Part shown: positions 41,951-50,478 of the stretch, one piece after another
How positions within the stretch are numbered: position 1 is the stretch's first letter
How the letters are laid out: each line of letters starts with the position of its first letter
Source of the DNA: Bacteroidales bacterium
Lineage (GTDB): Bacteria > Bacteroidota > Bacteroidia > Bacteroidales > UBA932
NCBI GenBank assembly: GCA_024693285.1
Contig: JAILLE010000022.1
Span: 53,688-117,687, forward strand
DNA: 64,000 nucleotides
Direction: 5' to 3'
Made by a program: the position numbers and the translations under genes
The notes under the pieces: generated by a model
Told to the model about the DNA's origin: nothing
Database searches by the model: none
Seen by the model: only the letters and a program-made list of their open reading frames with translations

Positions 41951-43141
41951 TTAAATGCCGAATTGTCCTAGAGGTTTTATCCCAATCCCCGGCCTGTCCG
42001 GAAGGGTGATCTTGCCTTTCTCGACTATCATTCCTTCAAATAAGTCATTACTGATCAACAGGTTCCCGTCAAGATCGGCGAAATCCACGATGGGGGAGAG
42101 CTGGGCCGCCGCGGACACCGCGCATGAGGTCTCGGTCATGCAGCCGATCATGACTCTCATTCCCTCAGCCCTGGCGTAGTTGGCCATCTTCCAGGCCTCC
42201 CGCATGCCGGTACATTTCATCAGTTTGATGTTGATTCCGGAATATGCTCCCTTAATCGACGGGATGTCCGCTAGCCTCTGGATGGCCTCGTCGGCGAAAA
42301 CCGGAAGGGGACTGTTCTCGGTGATCCAGGCGTTGTCGTCCAGCGCCTCCTTTGGCATCGGCTGCTCCACCATCACCACCCCGTGCTCGGCGAGCCAGTG
42401 GATCATCTCCAGGGCCTGTTTCTTGTCCTTCCAGCCTTGGTTGGCATCCACGGCGATGGGCAGGTCAGTAATCTCCCTGATAGTCTCGATCATCTCCTTG
42501 TCATTGTCCAGCCCGACTTTGACTTTCAGGATGTTGAACTTGTCCGCGCATTCCTTGGTCTTTTCCCTGACCACATCAGGAGTGTCAATACCGATCGTGA
42601 AGGTGGTATTGGGAGCCTTCGCCGGATCAAGTCCCCAGATCCTGTACCATGGCTGGCCTAGCAGTTTACCGACAAGGTCGTGCAAGGCTATGTCAACAGC
42701 CGCCTTGGCGGCGGTGTCGCCTTCGCTGAGTCCGTCCACATAGGAGAGTATGTCATCAATCTGGAAGGGGTCTCTGAACCGCTCCAGGTCGACTTTTCTC
42801 AAAAACGAGGATACGCTCTCGACTGTCTGGCCCAGATAGGGCGGCATGGATGCCTCCCCGTATCCAGTGAATCCGTCATATTCAATCCTGACCTGAACAT
42901 CCGGAGTCGTGTTCCTGGAATAGGAGGCGACTGTGAATGTGTGGCGGAGTTGCAGCTCATAAGGCTCGAAACTGAGTTTCATCCTCGCGGGACCGGATGT
43001 GTTGACATGGTAGCCTTCGAAGGTACTGCCCACCGTCCTCTTTTTCGCCTCTTCTATGCCGATGGATATGGCGGAACCGACAGCGGCGCCGGCTATTGCC
43101 GACCCTGCTGTCTTAATGAATTCTCTACGGTTGACTGGCAT
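41951..43141 (-). CDS. Dipeptide epimerase (enolase superfamily) with Tat-type signal
   Basis: The 396-residue protein starts with a twin-arginine signal (NRREFIKTAGSAIAGAAVG). It carries the muconate-lactonising/epimerase barrel: KVGLDND (KxK-type base), VDANQGW and VEQPMP for metal ligands, ADEAIQ, and the lysine in INIKLMKCTG. This pattern fits L-Ala-D/L-Glu epimerase, which converts wall-derived L-Ala-D-Glu to L-Ala-L-Glu for breakdown. An exported form is unusual since the E. coli enzyme is cytoplasmic. ATG 43141 (MPVNRREF) is chosen over one six codons upstream, which lies in the previous gene. Confidence 0.85.
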   Translation of the reverse strand: MPVNRREFIKTAGSAIAGAAVGSAISIGIEEAKKRTVGSTFEGYHVNTSGPARMKLSFEPYELQLRHTFTVASYSRNTTPDVQVRIEYDGFTGYGEASMPPYLGQTVESVSSFLRKVDLERFRDPFQIDDILSYVDGLSEGDTAAKAAVDIALHDLVGKLLGQPWYRIWGLDPAKAPNTTFTIGIDTPDVVREKTKECADKFNILKVKVGLDNDKEMIETIREITDLPIAVDANQGWKDKKQALEMIHWLAEHGVVMVEQPMPKEALDDNAWITENSPLPVFADEAIQRLADIPSIKGAYSGINIKLMKCTGMREAWKMANYARAEGMRVMIGCMTETSCAVSAAAQLSPIVDFADLDGNLLISNDLFEGMIVEKGKITLPDRPGIGIKPLGQFGI

Positions 43142-43145
43142 ATTC

Positions 43146-44243
43146 CTAGAGTGTGTCAAGCCAGGCCTTCATCTCGGGGACCTTGGCCATGGCGGAGCGG
43201 AACAAAGCCATCTGGTTGCGGGTGCGGACCAGGTTGTGCTCAGGATACTTGATTTTGTAATAGGTGTCTCCGTTGATATAGTCAGCGAAGAAACGGACGG
43301 CCTGCATGAATGGGAAGAGACATGCGGCGTAAGGCAGGTTCTCTTTCTCGATCGGGGTCAGGAAGGACTTGGTTCCTCTGATGTAACCTCTTGAGAAAGC
43401 CTTGAATATATCCATGTTGAAATCGACCTTCTCCACTTCGGGCGAGTCCTCCGCGACGGGATTGGCTGCGGTGCGAAGGAAGTCACCGAAATCGGAGAAC
43501 ACGAAACTGGGCATCAAGGTATCCAGGTCGATGACGCAGAGGACCTCTCCGTTCTCATCGAACATCATGTTATTGACCTTGGTGTCGCAGTGACAGATCC
43601 TCTTGGGAAGTTTGCCCTCTCTATGTAACTGCTCAGCCTTGCACATCTCAACCCCGTGAGCATCAAGTTCTTCCAGGATCTTGTGGAGTTCTCCGTCCGC
43701 AGGGTCAGCGGCCAGTCTTCCGGACTTGTCGTCGTGGACGGCCTCGACCAGCTGGCGGAGTCTAAGCTCCATATTATGGAAGTCCGGAATGGTTTCCCCA
43801 AGGGTGTCCGGGATGTCGGCGAGCATGGCCTCGAAATGACCGAAGGCCTCACCAGCATATTCCGAGTACTCCGGATTGACTGTCTCATAGGTTTTGGCCC
43901 CATGGATGAATACTGAAATCCTCCAGAATTTACCATCCATCTCTATGTAAGTCTTCGGACTGTCTTTCAGAGGGATGAATCTTAGGACTTTGCGGTCGAT
44001 ATCTGTCTCTCCAGCCGCTTCCAGTTTGCGGCGGATATGCCTAGTGGCGGCCTCGATGTTGTTCTGGAGAAGCTCCACATCGGTGAATATAGCATTGTTT
44101 ATCCTTTGCAGTACGTAATCAGGACAATCACCTTCGGTCGTAACTTTGTAAGTATCATTGATTAGCCCGTTCCCTAATGGGGTTATCTCCTTGATAGTGC
44201 CTTCAATGGAGAAGCACGATGCAATTCTTTTAAGGTCTTCCAT
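43146..44243 (-). CDS. APH-fold sugar kinase (NahK-like)
   Basis: The 365-residue cytoplasmic protein has the aminoglycoside-phosphotransferase fold: GNGLINDTYKVTTEGD, then YVLQRINNAIF with the ATP-site lysine region. The catalytic loop is CHCDTKVNNMMF and the metal site VIDLDTLMPSF. It most resembles N-acetylhexosamine 1-kinase (NahK)-type enzymes, which phosphorylate GlcNAc or GalNAc at C1. The exact sugar is not determined. It is first in an eight-gene run; the epimerase start is five bases after its stop. Confidence 0.85.
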   Translation of the reverse strand: MEDLKRIASCFSIEGTIKEITPLGNGLINDTYKVTTEGDCPDYVLQRINNAIFTDVELLQNNIEAATRHIRRKLEAAGETDIDRKVLRFIPLKDSPKTYIEMDGKFWRISVFIHGAKTYETVNPEYSEYAGEAFGHFEAMLADIPDTLGETIPDFHNMELRLRQLVEAVHDDKSGRLAADPADGELHKILEELDAHGVEMCKAEQLHREGKLPKRICHCDTKVNNMMFDENGEVLCVIDLDTLMPSFVFSDFGDFLRTAANPVAEDSPEVEKVDFNMDIFKAFSRGYIRGTKSFLTPIEKENLPYAACLFPFMQAVRFFADYINGDTYYKIKYPEHNLVRTRNQMALFRSAMAKVPEMKAWLDTL

Positions 44244-44313
44244 TATCGCTTGTTTTAGTGTTTGACTATTAATCTTTCAAAAATAACAAATATTCACGAA
44301 ATTCGCAGCCGTT

Positions 44314-45495
44314 ATGCAAAAGAAAAGATACGTTGTCCTCGACGCTCTCCGGGGTTTCGCCATACTGGGAATCTGCCTGGCCAATTTCCCGGAGTTTTCC
44401 TTGTGGACTTTCTCGGATCCGGCAGGTTGGACTGTGACCGATAAGGTTACCAGGGCGATCCAGACATTCCTCGTGGACGGTAAATTCTATACTCTTTTCT
44501 CTTTGCTATTTGGAATGGGATTCAGCATCCAGCTTGAGAACGCTGGTCAGAAGACGAGGACTTTCTATCGTCGTATGATTGTTCTTTTTCTGATTGGACT
44601 ATGCCATTTGCTGTTCCTTTGGAGTGGGGATATCTTAATGCTTTACGCTGCCATGGGAATGCTGTTGCCTTTATTCATGAAGCTTCCGACTAAGAAGATC
44701 CTATTCGCCGCCGGTGTGTTCCTGGTCCTTCCGGTGATCTGCGAGGCTATTTTTGGCACAAAGCTTTCCGACCCGCTTGTCACAGAACAATGGAGGATAT
44801 GCGCCCTCTATGGAATAACGGAGGCAAATTTCGGCACTTGGTTGGCTGATATCGCCAATTATAAAGGAATGCTCCAATTCCTGCATCAGGGAGCCGTGGA
44901 GAGAATGTGGGAATTCGTGTCAAGCTATCGTTTCTTCAAGGTACTTGGACTCTTCCTGATAGGGTACGCTGCCGGTAGGGAAAAAATGTTCGCGAATCTT
45001 GAGAAATATCGGAAACTATTGAAAAACATCCTGTTGTATGGTTTCGCATTAGGCATTCCGGTAGGCTTCTTATACACCTGGAGTTCAATGACAGGGGAAC
45101 CTCTCGGGCCGCTTGCTCATAGCGTGTTCTATCTTTTGAGCGTTTATCCTATGGGTTTCGCTTACGCCGCCGGATTCAGTCTTTTGTTCATGTGCTGTCC
45201 TGATGGAAAAGGATGGCAACTCCTTGCCAGGCCTGGTAAGGTCGCCTGTACCAACTACCTGATGCAGTCTGTGCTTGGAATAATAATCTTTTATGGTATC
45301 GGTTTCGGCCTTGGAGGGAAGGTAGGCCTTCTTTGCACCGAGGCCATAGCGCTTGGCGTTTATGCCCTTGAGATTGCGGTCAGCACATTGTGGACCAATT
45401 ACTTCCGTTATGGTCCCGTGGAATGGGTCTGGAGAATGCTGGCCTACGGTAAGAGACTACCGTTGAGAAATGAGCCTACCGTGCGGCTCTCGTAG
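44314..45495 (+). CDS. DUF418 family membrane protein
   Basis: The 393-residue inner-membrane protein begins VLDALRGFAILGICLANFPE, the typical start of DUF418/YeiB-like proteins. It has about ten segments, with SLLFGMGFSIQLENAG and the C-terminal block ARPGKVACTNYLMQSVLGII then GPVEWVWRML. These are related to acyltransferase 3 and heparan N-acetyltransferase-like proteins; function is unknown. It is divergent from the eight-gene minus run, and its end overlaps the small secreted gene on the other strand by 20 bases. Confidence 0.88.
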   Translation: MQKKRYVVLDALRGFAILGICLANFPEFSLWTFSDPAGWTVTDKVTRAIQTFLVDGKFYTLFSLLFGMGFSIQLENAGQKTRTFYRRMIVLFLIGLCHLLFLWSGDILMLYAAMGMLLPLFMKLPTKKILFAAGVFLVLPVICEAIFGTKLSDPLVTEQWRICALYGITEANFGTWLADIANYKGMLQFLHQGAVERMWEFVSSYRFFKVLGLFLIGYAAGREKMFANLEKYRKLLKNILLYGFALGIPVGFLYTWSSMTGEPLGPLAHSVFYLLSVYPMGFAYAAGFSLLFMCCPDGKGWQLLARPGKVACTNYLMQSVLGIIIFYGIGFGLGGKVGLLCTEAIALGVYALEIAVSTLWTNYFRYGPVEWVWRMLAYGKRLPLRNEPTVRLS

Positions 45496-45841
45496 ACAGT
45501 TTCTTCCCGTCCTTGCTCCATGTATATACCCACGCCCCATTTCTGGAGGTGAATGTCTCGCCGGCGACACCGGTGACATCTCCCACACTTGAGTAACTCA
45601 TTGTCTTGTAGCGCCGCCCCTCTGAGTCGTAAAGATACACCCAACTTCCGTTCTTTGAGACGAAGAAAGTGGAGCTGAAGCCTTTGACTTCCCCCACAGA
45701 GCTGGCACTGAGAGTCTTATAGCGTGTGCCTTTCTCGTCATACATGTAAACCCAGCTTCCGCTGGTCTCGACGCTGGATATCCTGTGGGTAGTGGCCATA
45801 AGCGCCAAAGCAAGTGCCGCGACTTGAATTATCTTGATCAT
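45476..45841 (-). CDS. Small secreted protein with three internal repeats
   Basis: The 121-residue protein has a signal peptide ([18 protein letters not shown]). It then has three copies of a roughly 37-residue unit. Each has GSWVY(M/L)YD, a KGTRYKT/EGRRYKT stretch, and SSVGEVKG or SSVGDVTG, and the last is cut to [18 protein letters not shown]. The pattern is a short beta-hairpin repeat, possibly binding a ligand or surface. I recognise no family, although similar tiny repeat proteins occur in Bacteroidales. It is divergent from dtd. Confidence 0.75.
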   Translation of the reverse strand: MIKIIQVAALALALMATTHRISSVETSGSWVYMYDEKGTRYKTLSASSVGEVKGFSSTFFVSKNGSWVYLYDSEGRRYKTMSYSSVGDVTGVAGETFTSRNGAWVYTWSKDGKKLSTRAAR

Positions 45842-45891
45842 GATTTGTGTCTCCTTTTATTATGGTCTACTGCAATATCTGTGAAAATAGC

Positions 45892-45899
45892 TACATTTG
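45892..45899 (+). promoter_or_regulatory. -7 element of dtd
   Basis: TACATTTG ends 26 bases before the dtd ATG. No clear TTTG lies 19-20 bp upstream. Confidence 0.55.
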
Positions 45900-45925
45900 T
45901 CATATTCTTTTTCAAAGGTTTGCCA

Positions 45926-46378
45926 ATGAAAGCTGTGATTCAAAGAGTATCCTCGGCCTCCGTTACTATAGACGGTGCGGTCAAATCCTCCATAGGAGAG
46001 GGACTTCTCATCCTTCTCGGTGTCGGCCATGAGGACGGTCCGGAAGACATCGACTGGCTTGTCAAGAAGATAGCCGCTTTAAGGATATTCCCTGATGATG
46101 AGGGCGTGATGAACCGGAGCGTTGTGGATGTGTGCGGTGACGCTATGGTAGTCAGCCAGTTCACATTGATGGCATCCACGAAGAAGGGCAACAGGCCTTC
46201 GTATATCAAGGCTGCAGGCCACGAGTTGGCGGTGCCGCTTTATGAGGCTTTCTGCGCCTCGTTGTCAGGGGCTATCGGCCGTCCGGTCGGGACAGGGGAG
46301 TTCGGCGCTGACATGAAGGTCGCCCTCGTCAATGACGGCCCGGTCACCATCTGTATTGACACCAAGAATAAGGAATAA
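45926..46378 (+). CDS. dtd: D-aminoacyl-tRNA deacylase
   Basis: The 150-residue enzyme removes D-amino acids wrongly attached to tRNA. It has the full DTD layout: [17 protein letters not shown], the catalytic-site block [17 protein letters not shown] and the Gly-Pro-type motif [10 protein letters not shown] near the C terminus. ATG 45926 matches the universal DTD start; a frame running further upstream would cross the promoter and an unrelated gene. It is convergent with the exonuclease gene 6 bases away. Confidence 0.96.
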   Translation: MKAVIQRVSSASVTIDGAVKSSIGEGLLILLGVGHEDGPEDIDWLVKKIAALRIFPDDEGVMNRSVVDVCGDAMVVSQFTLMASTKKGNRPSYIKAAGHELAVPLYEAFCASLSGAIGRPVGTGEFGADMKVALVNDGPVTICIDTKNKE

Positions 46379-46384
46379 ACTCAG

Positions 46385-46879
46385 CTACAACAGTTTAATC
46401 GCTATCGCCGCGCAGGCTTCCGCATCAGCGAGGGCATGGTGGTGATGAGTCAGGTTATAGCCGCATGCGGCTGCCACTGTCTGAAGCTGGTGGTTGGGAA
46501 GCAGATCCCCGAAATGTCTCCTGGAAGCCCACAGGGTGTCGTAGAACTCGTAATCCGGGTAGTCCATCTGGTACACCCTAAAAACCGCCTTTAAGCAGCC
46601 TTCGTCAAATTTGGAGTTGTGAGCGACAAGCGGGAGCCCCTCGATCAGCGGTTCTATCTTCTCCCACACGAATGGGAATACGGGTGCGTCTTCCGTGTCC
46701 TCGGGGCGGATCCCATGGACCCTTATGCAGAACCATTGGTAATATTCAGGTTCCGGGTGGATCAGGCTGTAAAAACGGTCAGTGATCTCACCGTCCCGCA
46801 CCACCACGATCCCGACACTGCACACGCTGGACGGGCACTCATTAGCCGTCTCGAAATCTATCGCAACGAAACTATTCAT
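46385..46879 (-). CDS. DnaQ-like 3'-5' exonuclease
   Basis: The 164-residue protein is a stand-alone DEDDh exonuclease. Exo I is VAIDFETANECPSS, Exo II is LVAHNSKFDEGCL and Exo III is HHALADAEACAAIA, giving the D-E-D-D residues and the histidine. It resembles the DNA polymerase III epsilon-type exonucleases found alone in many bacteria. A proofreading or RNA-processing role cannot be told apart. Confidence 0.9.
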   Translation of the reverse strand: MNSFVAIDFETANECPSSVCSVGIVVVRDGEITDRFYSLIHPEPEYYQWFCIRVHGIRPEDTEDAPVFPFVWEKIEPLIEGLPLVAHNSKFDEGCLKAVFRVYQMDYPDYEFYDTLWASRRHFGDLLPNHQLQTVAAACGYNLTHHHHALADAEACAAIAIKLL

Positions 46880-46904
46880 AACCCGTATTATTCATGCGAA
46901 TATA

Positions 46905-46912
46905 CAAAGATA
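46905..46912 (-). promoter_or_regulatory. -7 element of the exonuclease gene
   Basis: The minus strand reads TATCTTTG, 25 bases before the exonuclease ATG. A matching -33 TTTG is not visible. Confidence 0.5.
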
Positions 46913-46939
46913 AGTTAATTCATATTTTGTCTGATCGAA

Positions 46940-49063
46940 TTATGAAGTCTTTATCTCAGATAGGTTTTCCGGTCTCAGGCGGCGGATGCCGAATTCTTCA
47001 AACTTGACTGTGACTGTCCCACTTTCAGGATCTTGCTGTTTGACTTCGCCATCGCCGAAAATTGTGTGGTGAACCTTGGAACCTACTGAAATGTTTGTTT
47101 CCTGATTCCTGTGTGGCCTTTCAAGAGAATTGATTATTCGATCAGTCCCTTCCCAAAGCTCGGGAGTGAACTGGCCGAAAATGTCGTAGTAAGTGTAGCC
47201 GTCATCGTCTCTCGCCTCACGGATAAAACGACTGGGATATTTCGATAGGGAGTTCTGGACGTTGAAGCCTTCAGAATCGGAAAAACAGAGCTGGTCCTTA
47301 GCCCTGGTGCAAGCCACATACATCAGCCGTCGCTCTTCTTCCAGCCCCGCCTCGCCCCGCTCCCGGATGGTCCTGTGGCTTGGGAATATTCCTTCATTCA
47401 GGCCATAAATCCATACGAGCGGAAACTCCAGCCCCTTGGCCTGGTGGACCGTCATCAGTTTGACCTTATTGTCGTCCTTCCGGTAGTCCGCATTGGTGTA
47501 AAGCGCGATATCCTGCAAATAGTTCTGGACTGTAAGATTCTCCTCGTTCTTGTTCTCCTCCTCATAGGTGTGGACGGACTTGATCAGTTCTTGGAGATTC
47601 TCCAGACGCTCCTCTTCGGTGTCGGCCCGATATTCGGCCAACAGACCGCTGCTCTCAAGCAGATTCTCCAGCAATGCGGCGATCCCGCTTCCGGACATTC
47701 CTTTCCGGGCCTCCCGGATTATGGTGACGAATTGAGACGCCTTGGCGTTTTTCAATTGTCCCAGATTCGCTTCCAGGGCCGAGAATAGGGAACACCTCCT
47801 TGTGGACGCGTAGCCGCCTAGGAAGGCCATGGTCTTTTTCCCGATTTTTCTGGAAGGCACGTTGGCTATACGCTTGAACGACATGTCATCATCTGTCGCC
47901 ACAAGCCTGAGGTAGCTGAGGGCATCCTTTATTTCTTTGCGCTCAAAGAAACGGATCCCGCCCCAGATAACGTAGGGGATCTTCTCCCTTATAAATGTCT
48001 GCTCGATACTCCTGGAAAGATAGGACGCCCGGTACAGGACAGCCATATCCTTCCAATCCAATCCGGAATCCTTAAGTTCCTTGGCTAGCGTTTCCGCCTC
48101 ATTTTTCTCATTTCTGCAATGATAAAACTTTGTGCGACAGCCGTTTCTACGCATTGTGATTGAGGTCCTGGGAAGACGGTTCTTATTATTTCCGATAATA
48201 CAATCGGAGACGCAGACAATGTTTGGCGTTGATCGGTAGTTCTCCTTAAGATAAAACTCGTGTTCCGGGGAATATTGCACAAACAACTCGGGATGGGCGC
48301 CACGCCACTCGTAAATGGCCTGGTCAGCATCTCCGACGATGAATAAGTTCCCATAATAGCCGCTTAAGATGGAGAACAATTCCCATTCTGTCTTAGAGCA
48401 ATCCTGCACCTCGTCCACCATGATGTACTGGAATTGCTCTTGCCATCTCTTCCTGACTTCGGGGAAGTTATTGAGAATGTGCAATGTAAAGAACATAAGG
48501 TCATCGAAATCCAGAGCGAAATAGCGCTTCTGCCGATGGATCATCTTTCCCAGCAGGGGAGTCTCGGCCTCGGATGCGGGGGCTATAGGCAGAATGAAAC
48601 GGGCGATGTATGGAGTCGCCGATTTGTAAGCCGCCAACTCTTCGATATAATCCCCCACGATGCCGCTTTTCCGCTCTATCCCATTCTCTTCCAACACCTC
48701 TTTCACTAACGCTTTCATGTCTTCCTCATCAAAGATGATGAAGTTTTGGGGATAGCCGAGCCGGTAAATCTCCTCTCTCAAAAACTTGACGCAGAAGCCA
48801 TGGATAGTAGTCACGAAATCCCCGGCCGCTCCTCCGGGGCACATGGCGGAAATACGGGTTTTCATCTCCTGCGCAGCTTTGTTGGTGAAGGTCACACAAA
48901 GAATATCCGACTGCGGAATCCCCATAGTCCCAAGAAGATAGGCATAGCGGTGCGTGAGCGTCCTGGTCTTCCCGGAACCAGCTCCCGCGACCACCCTAAT
49001 GGTGCCTTCCGTGCACTCTACGGCGGCTTTTTGTTCTGTATTTAGAGTATCTTTCATATTCAT
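46940..49063 (-). CDS. UvrD/PcrA-like superfamily 1 DNA helicase
   Basis: The 707-residue protein has the SF1A motifs in order: LNTEQKAAVECTEG, Walker A VAGAGSGKTRTL, FTNKAAQEMKTRI, Walker B MVDEVQDCS, GDADQAIYEWRGA, LKENYRSTPNI, VKLMTVHQAKGLEF and YVACTRAKDQL. The C-terminal tail (VGSKVHHTIFGDGEVKQ) is the PcrA/UvrD Tudor-like RNA polymerase-binding region. It unwinds DNA during repair. ATG 49063 or 49057 are both possible; the longer frame begins inside the promoter. Confidence 0.93.
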   Translation of the reverse strand: MNMKDTLNTEQKAAVECTEGTIRVVAGAGSGKTRTLTHRYAYLLGTMGIPQSDILCVTFTNKAAQEMKTRISAMCPGGAAGDFVTTIHGFCVKFLREEIYRLGYPQNFIIFDEEDMKALVKEVLEENGIERKSGIVGDYIEELAAYKSATPYIARFILPIAPASEAETPLLGKMIHRQKRYFALDFDDLMFFTLHILNNFPEVRKRWQEQFQYIMVDEVQDCSKTEWELFSILSGYYGNLFIVGDADQAIYEWRGAHPELFVQYSPEHEFYLKENYRSTPNIVCVSDCIIGNNKNRLPRTSITMRRNGCRTKFYHCRNEKNEAETLAKELKDSGLDWKDMAVLYRASYLSRSIEQTFIREKIPYVIWGGIRFFERKEIKDALSYLRLVATDDDMSFKRIANVPSRKIGKKTMAFLGGYASTRRCSLFSALEANLGQLKNAKASQFVTIIREARKGMSGSGIAALLENLLESSGLLAEYRADTEEERLENLQELIKSVHTYEEENKNEENLTVQNYLQDIALYTNADYRKDDNKVKLMTVHQAKGLEFPLVWIYGLNEGIFPSHRTIRERGEAGLEEERRLMYVACTRAKDQLCFSDSEGFNVQNSLSKYPSRFIREARDDDGYTYYDIFGQFTPELWEGTDRIINSLERPHRNQETNISVGSKVHHTIFGDGEVKQQDPESGTVTVKFEEFGIRRLRPENLSEIKTS

Positions 49064-49083
49064 GGATATATACCACACCCGCA

Positions 49084-49128
49084 CAAATATATTTCACCCT
49101 TGTGCCAAACTAGTGCACAAGGGTGAAA
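49084..49128 (-). promoter_or_regulatory. Helicase -7 element abutting a 14-bp perfect inverted repeat
   Basis: The minus strand has TATATTTG at 49091-49084, 20 bases before the helicase ATG. Directly upstream lie arms TTTCACCCTTGTGC (49092-49105) and GCACAAGGGTGAAA (49115-49128) with a 9-base spacer, occupying the -33 area. It may be an operator. A terminator is less likely because neither exit has a T run. Confidence 0.6.
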
Positions 49129-49161
49129 AAAGAGACTCTATTCTTGTTTATTTGTTAGCCT

Positions 49162-49992
49162 CTATCTCTCAGGCAGTTTTCCTTCACAGATAGCCTTGAT
49201 ATAGCGTTTCACGACATTGTGGGCAGGAAAAGGCATCGCACCATGATCGTAACCGTCGAACTCGTAGAGGAATACATGATCGTTTCCGACAAGTTTCATC
49301 ATACGCCAGAAATAGGCCTGCTCCTCGTAGCGACCGTAAAGTTCCATTTCCCGGTCGCCGGAAAGGACAACCATAGGCATCGGGAGTTTCCTGGCGTGGA
49401 AGATCGGAGCGTATTCATCAGCGATTACTTGGAGCGGACCGATGCCCATTCCTTTGCGCACATTGTAATGGGTCATTTTCTGTGCGCTATAAGGGAATGC
49501 ACCCGCGATCTGGTCGGCATCGATTCCGTATTTCTCGAGCCAATGCTTGTCAAGTACAATCATATCAATGAGATAGCCTCCAGCAGAGTGACCGGCCACG
49601 AATATCTTCTTTGGGTCACCACCCCTTGCCGCTACCTCTTTGAATGACCAAGCCACCGCAGCCGCGGCGTCATCGATTATCTCTTTGACATCCGCTTTAG
49701 GAAGCAGCCTGTAGTTTACACCGACGATTCCTATTCCGGAATCCTTCAGCCCTTGCGGGATCTCTTTGGAGCCTCCCTCCAGACCGCCTCCGTGGAACCA
49801 GACCACAGTGGGGAAGTCCTTCAGATCCGCAGGATAATAGAAATCCAGCACGCAACGTTCGGCGGCATATTCCCCCGCATTGGAATGATAGGGGATCCCG
49901 CTCTCGATTTTGTACTCTCCATTGTAACGTCCCTGGGCGGAAAGGACCAGTCCGCAGAGCAGGCATAATATGGCTAAAATGCTCTTTTTCAT
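49162..49992 (-). CDS. Secreted alpha/beta hydrolase (esterase-like)
   Basis: The 276-residue protein has a signal peptide (ILAILCLLCGLVLSAQ). Its esterase/lipase fold has oxyanion-hole motif WFHGGGLEGG (about 65), the nucleophile elbow VAGHSAGGYLIDM (about 135), and a histidine in YDHGAMPFPAH near the end. It belongs to the HSL/BD-FAE-like group that hydrolyses small or sugar-bound esters. The natural ester is not shown. Its 5' end touches the Nim-like gene (one-base gap). Confidence 0.88.
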   Translation of the reverse strand: MKKSILAILCLLCGLVLSAQGRYNGEYKIESGIPYHSNAGEYAAERCVLDFYYPADLKDFPTVVWFHGGGLEGGSKEIPQGLKDSGIGIVGVNYRLLPKADVKEIIDDAAAAVAWSFKEVAARGGDPKKIFVAGHSAGGYLIDMIVLDKHWLEKYGIDADQIAGAFPYSAQKMTHYNVRKGMGIGPLQVIADEYAPIFHARKLPMPMVVLSGDREMELYGRYEEQAYFWRMMKLVGNDHVFLYEFDGYDHGAMPFPAHNVVKRYIKAICEGKLPER

Positions 49993-50478
49993 TTATTTCT
50001 CTTGTATTTGTTTACCTGTGCAATGCTCGATTGTAAGTTCAAGCAGAGCTGCCCTGTGAGCGCTATGGCGCATCTCTTCCTCCAGGAGATCGACCCCCGG
50101 GAAATATTTGCCGCCGAACTTGCGGAGTTTCTCGTCATGAGTCTCAGGGTCAGTCACTTCCCGCAATCTGCCGAAGCAGATTACGCTCTTGACATGGTAC
50201 CACCAGTCGCCTGGTTCTTTCTCCGGTTCGGCAAGAGCCGTGAAGCAAGCCTTGTCACAGGCCCTGAGAGAGTCGATCTTGTGCCCCTCCTTAGCGCTGT
50301 GGAAGTATAACTTCCCGTCCTCATGGTAGAAGTTGATGGGGATGGTGTAAGGGTAGCCTCCGTCTCCTATCACAGAGAGGAAGCCCCTGTAGGCATTGTT
50401 GAGTATGTCCACGCACTCTTGCTCTGTAAGCTGCTGCTTAAAGCGGCGCATCGGCCGGAACATGTTGTCTGGATTCAT
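49993..50478 (-). CDS. Nim-like pyridoxamine 5'-phosphate oxidase-fold flavoprotein
   Basis: The 161-residue protein has a split-barrel FMN fold: CVDILNNAYRGFLSVIGDGG, YPYTIPINFYHEDGKLYFH, KIDSLRACDKACFTAL and SVICFGRLREVTD. Related Nim proteins reduce 5-nitroimidazole drugs, but most relatives are ordinary flavoproteins and resistance should not be assumed. It overlaps the carbonic anhydrase gene by four bases. Confidence 0.88.
   Translation of the reverse strand: MNPDNMFRPMRRFKQQLTEQECVDILNNAYRGFLSVIGDGGYPYTIPINFYHEDGKLYFHSAKEGHKIDSLRACDKACFTALAEPEKEPGDWWYHVKSVICFGRLREVTDPETHDEKLRKFGGKYFPGVDLLEEEMRHSAHRAALLELTIEHCTGKQIQEK

Noticed and set aside
49092..49128. Inverted repeat as the terminator of the esterase gene
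   Set aside because: On the minus strand the hairpin exits into AAATATATTTG and on the plus strand into AAAAAAG, so no T run follows on either strand. An operator reading is preferred, though not proved.
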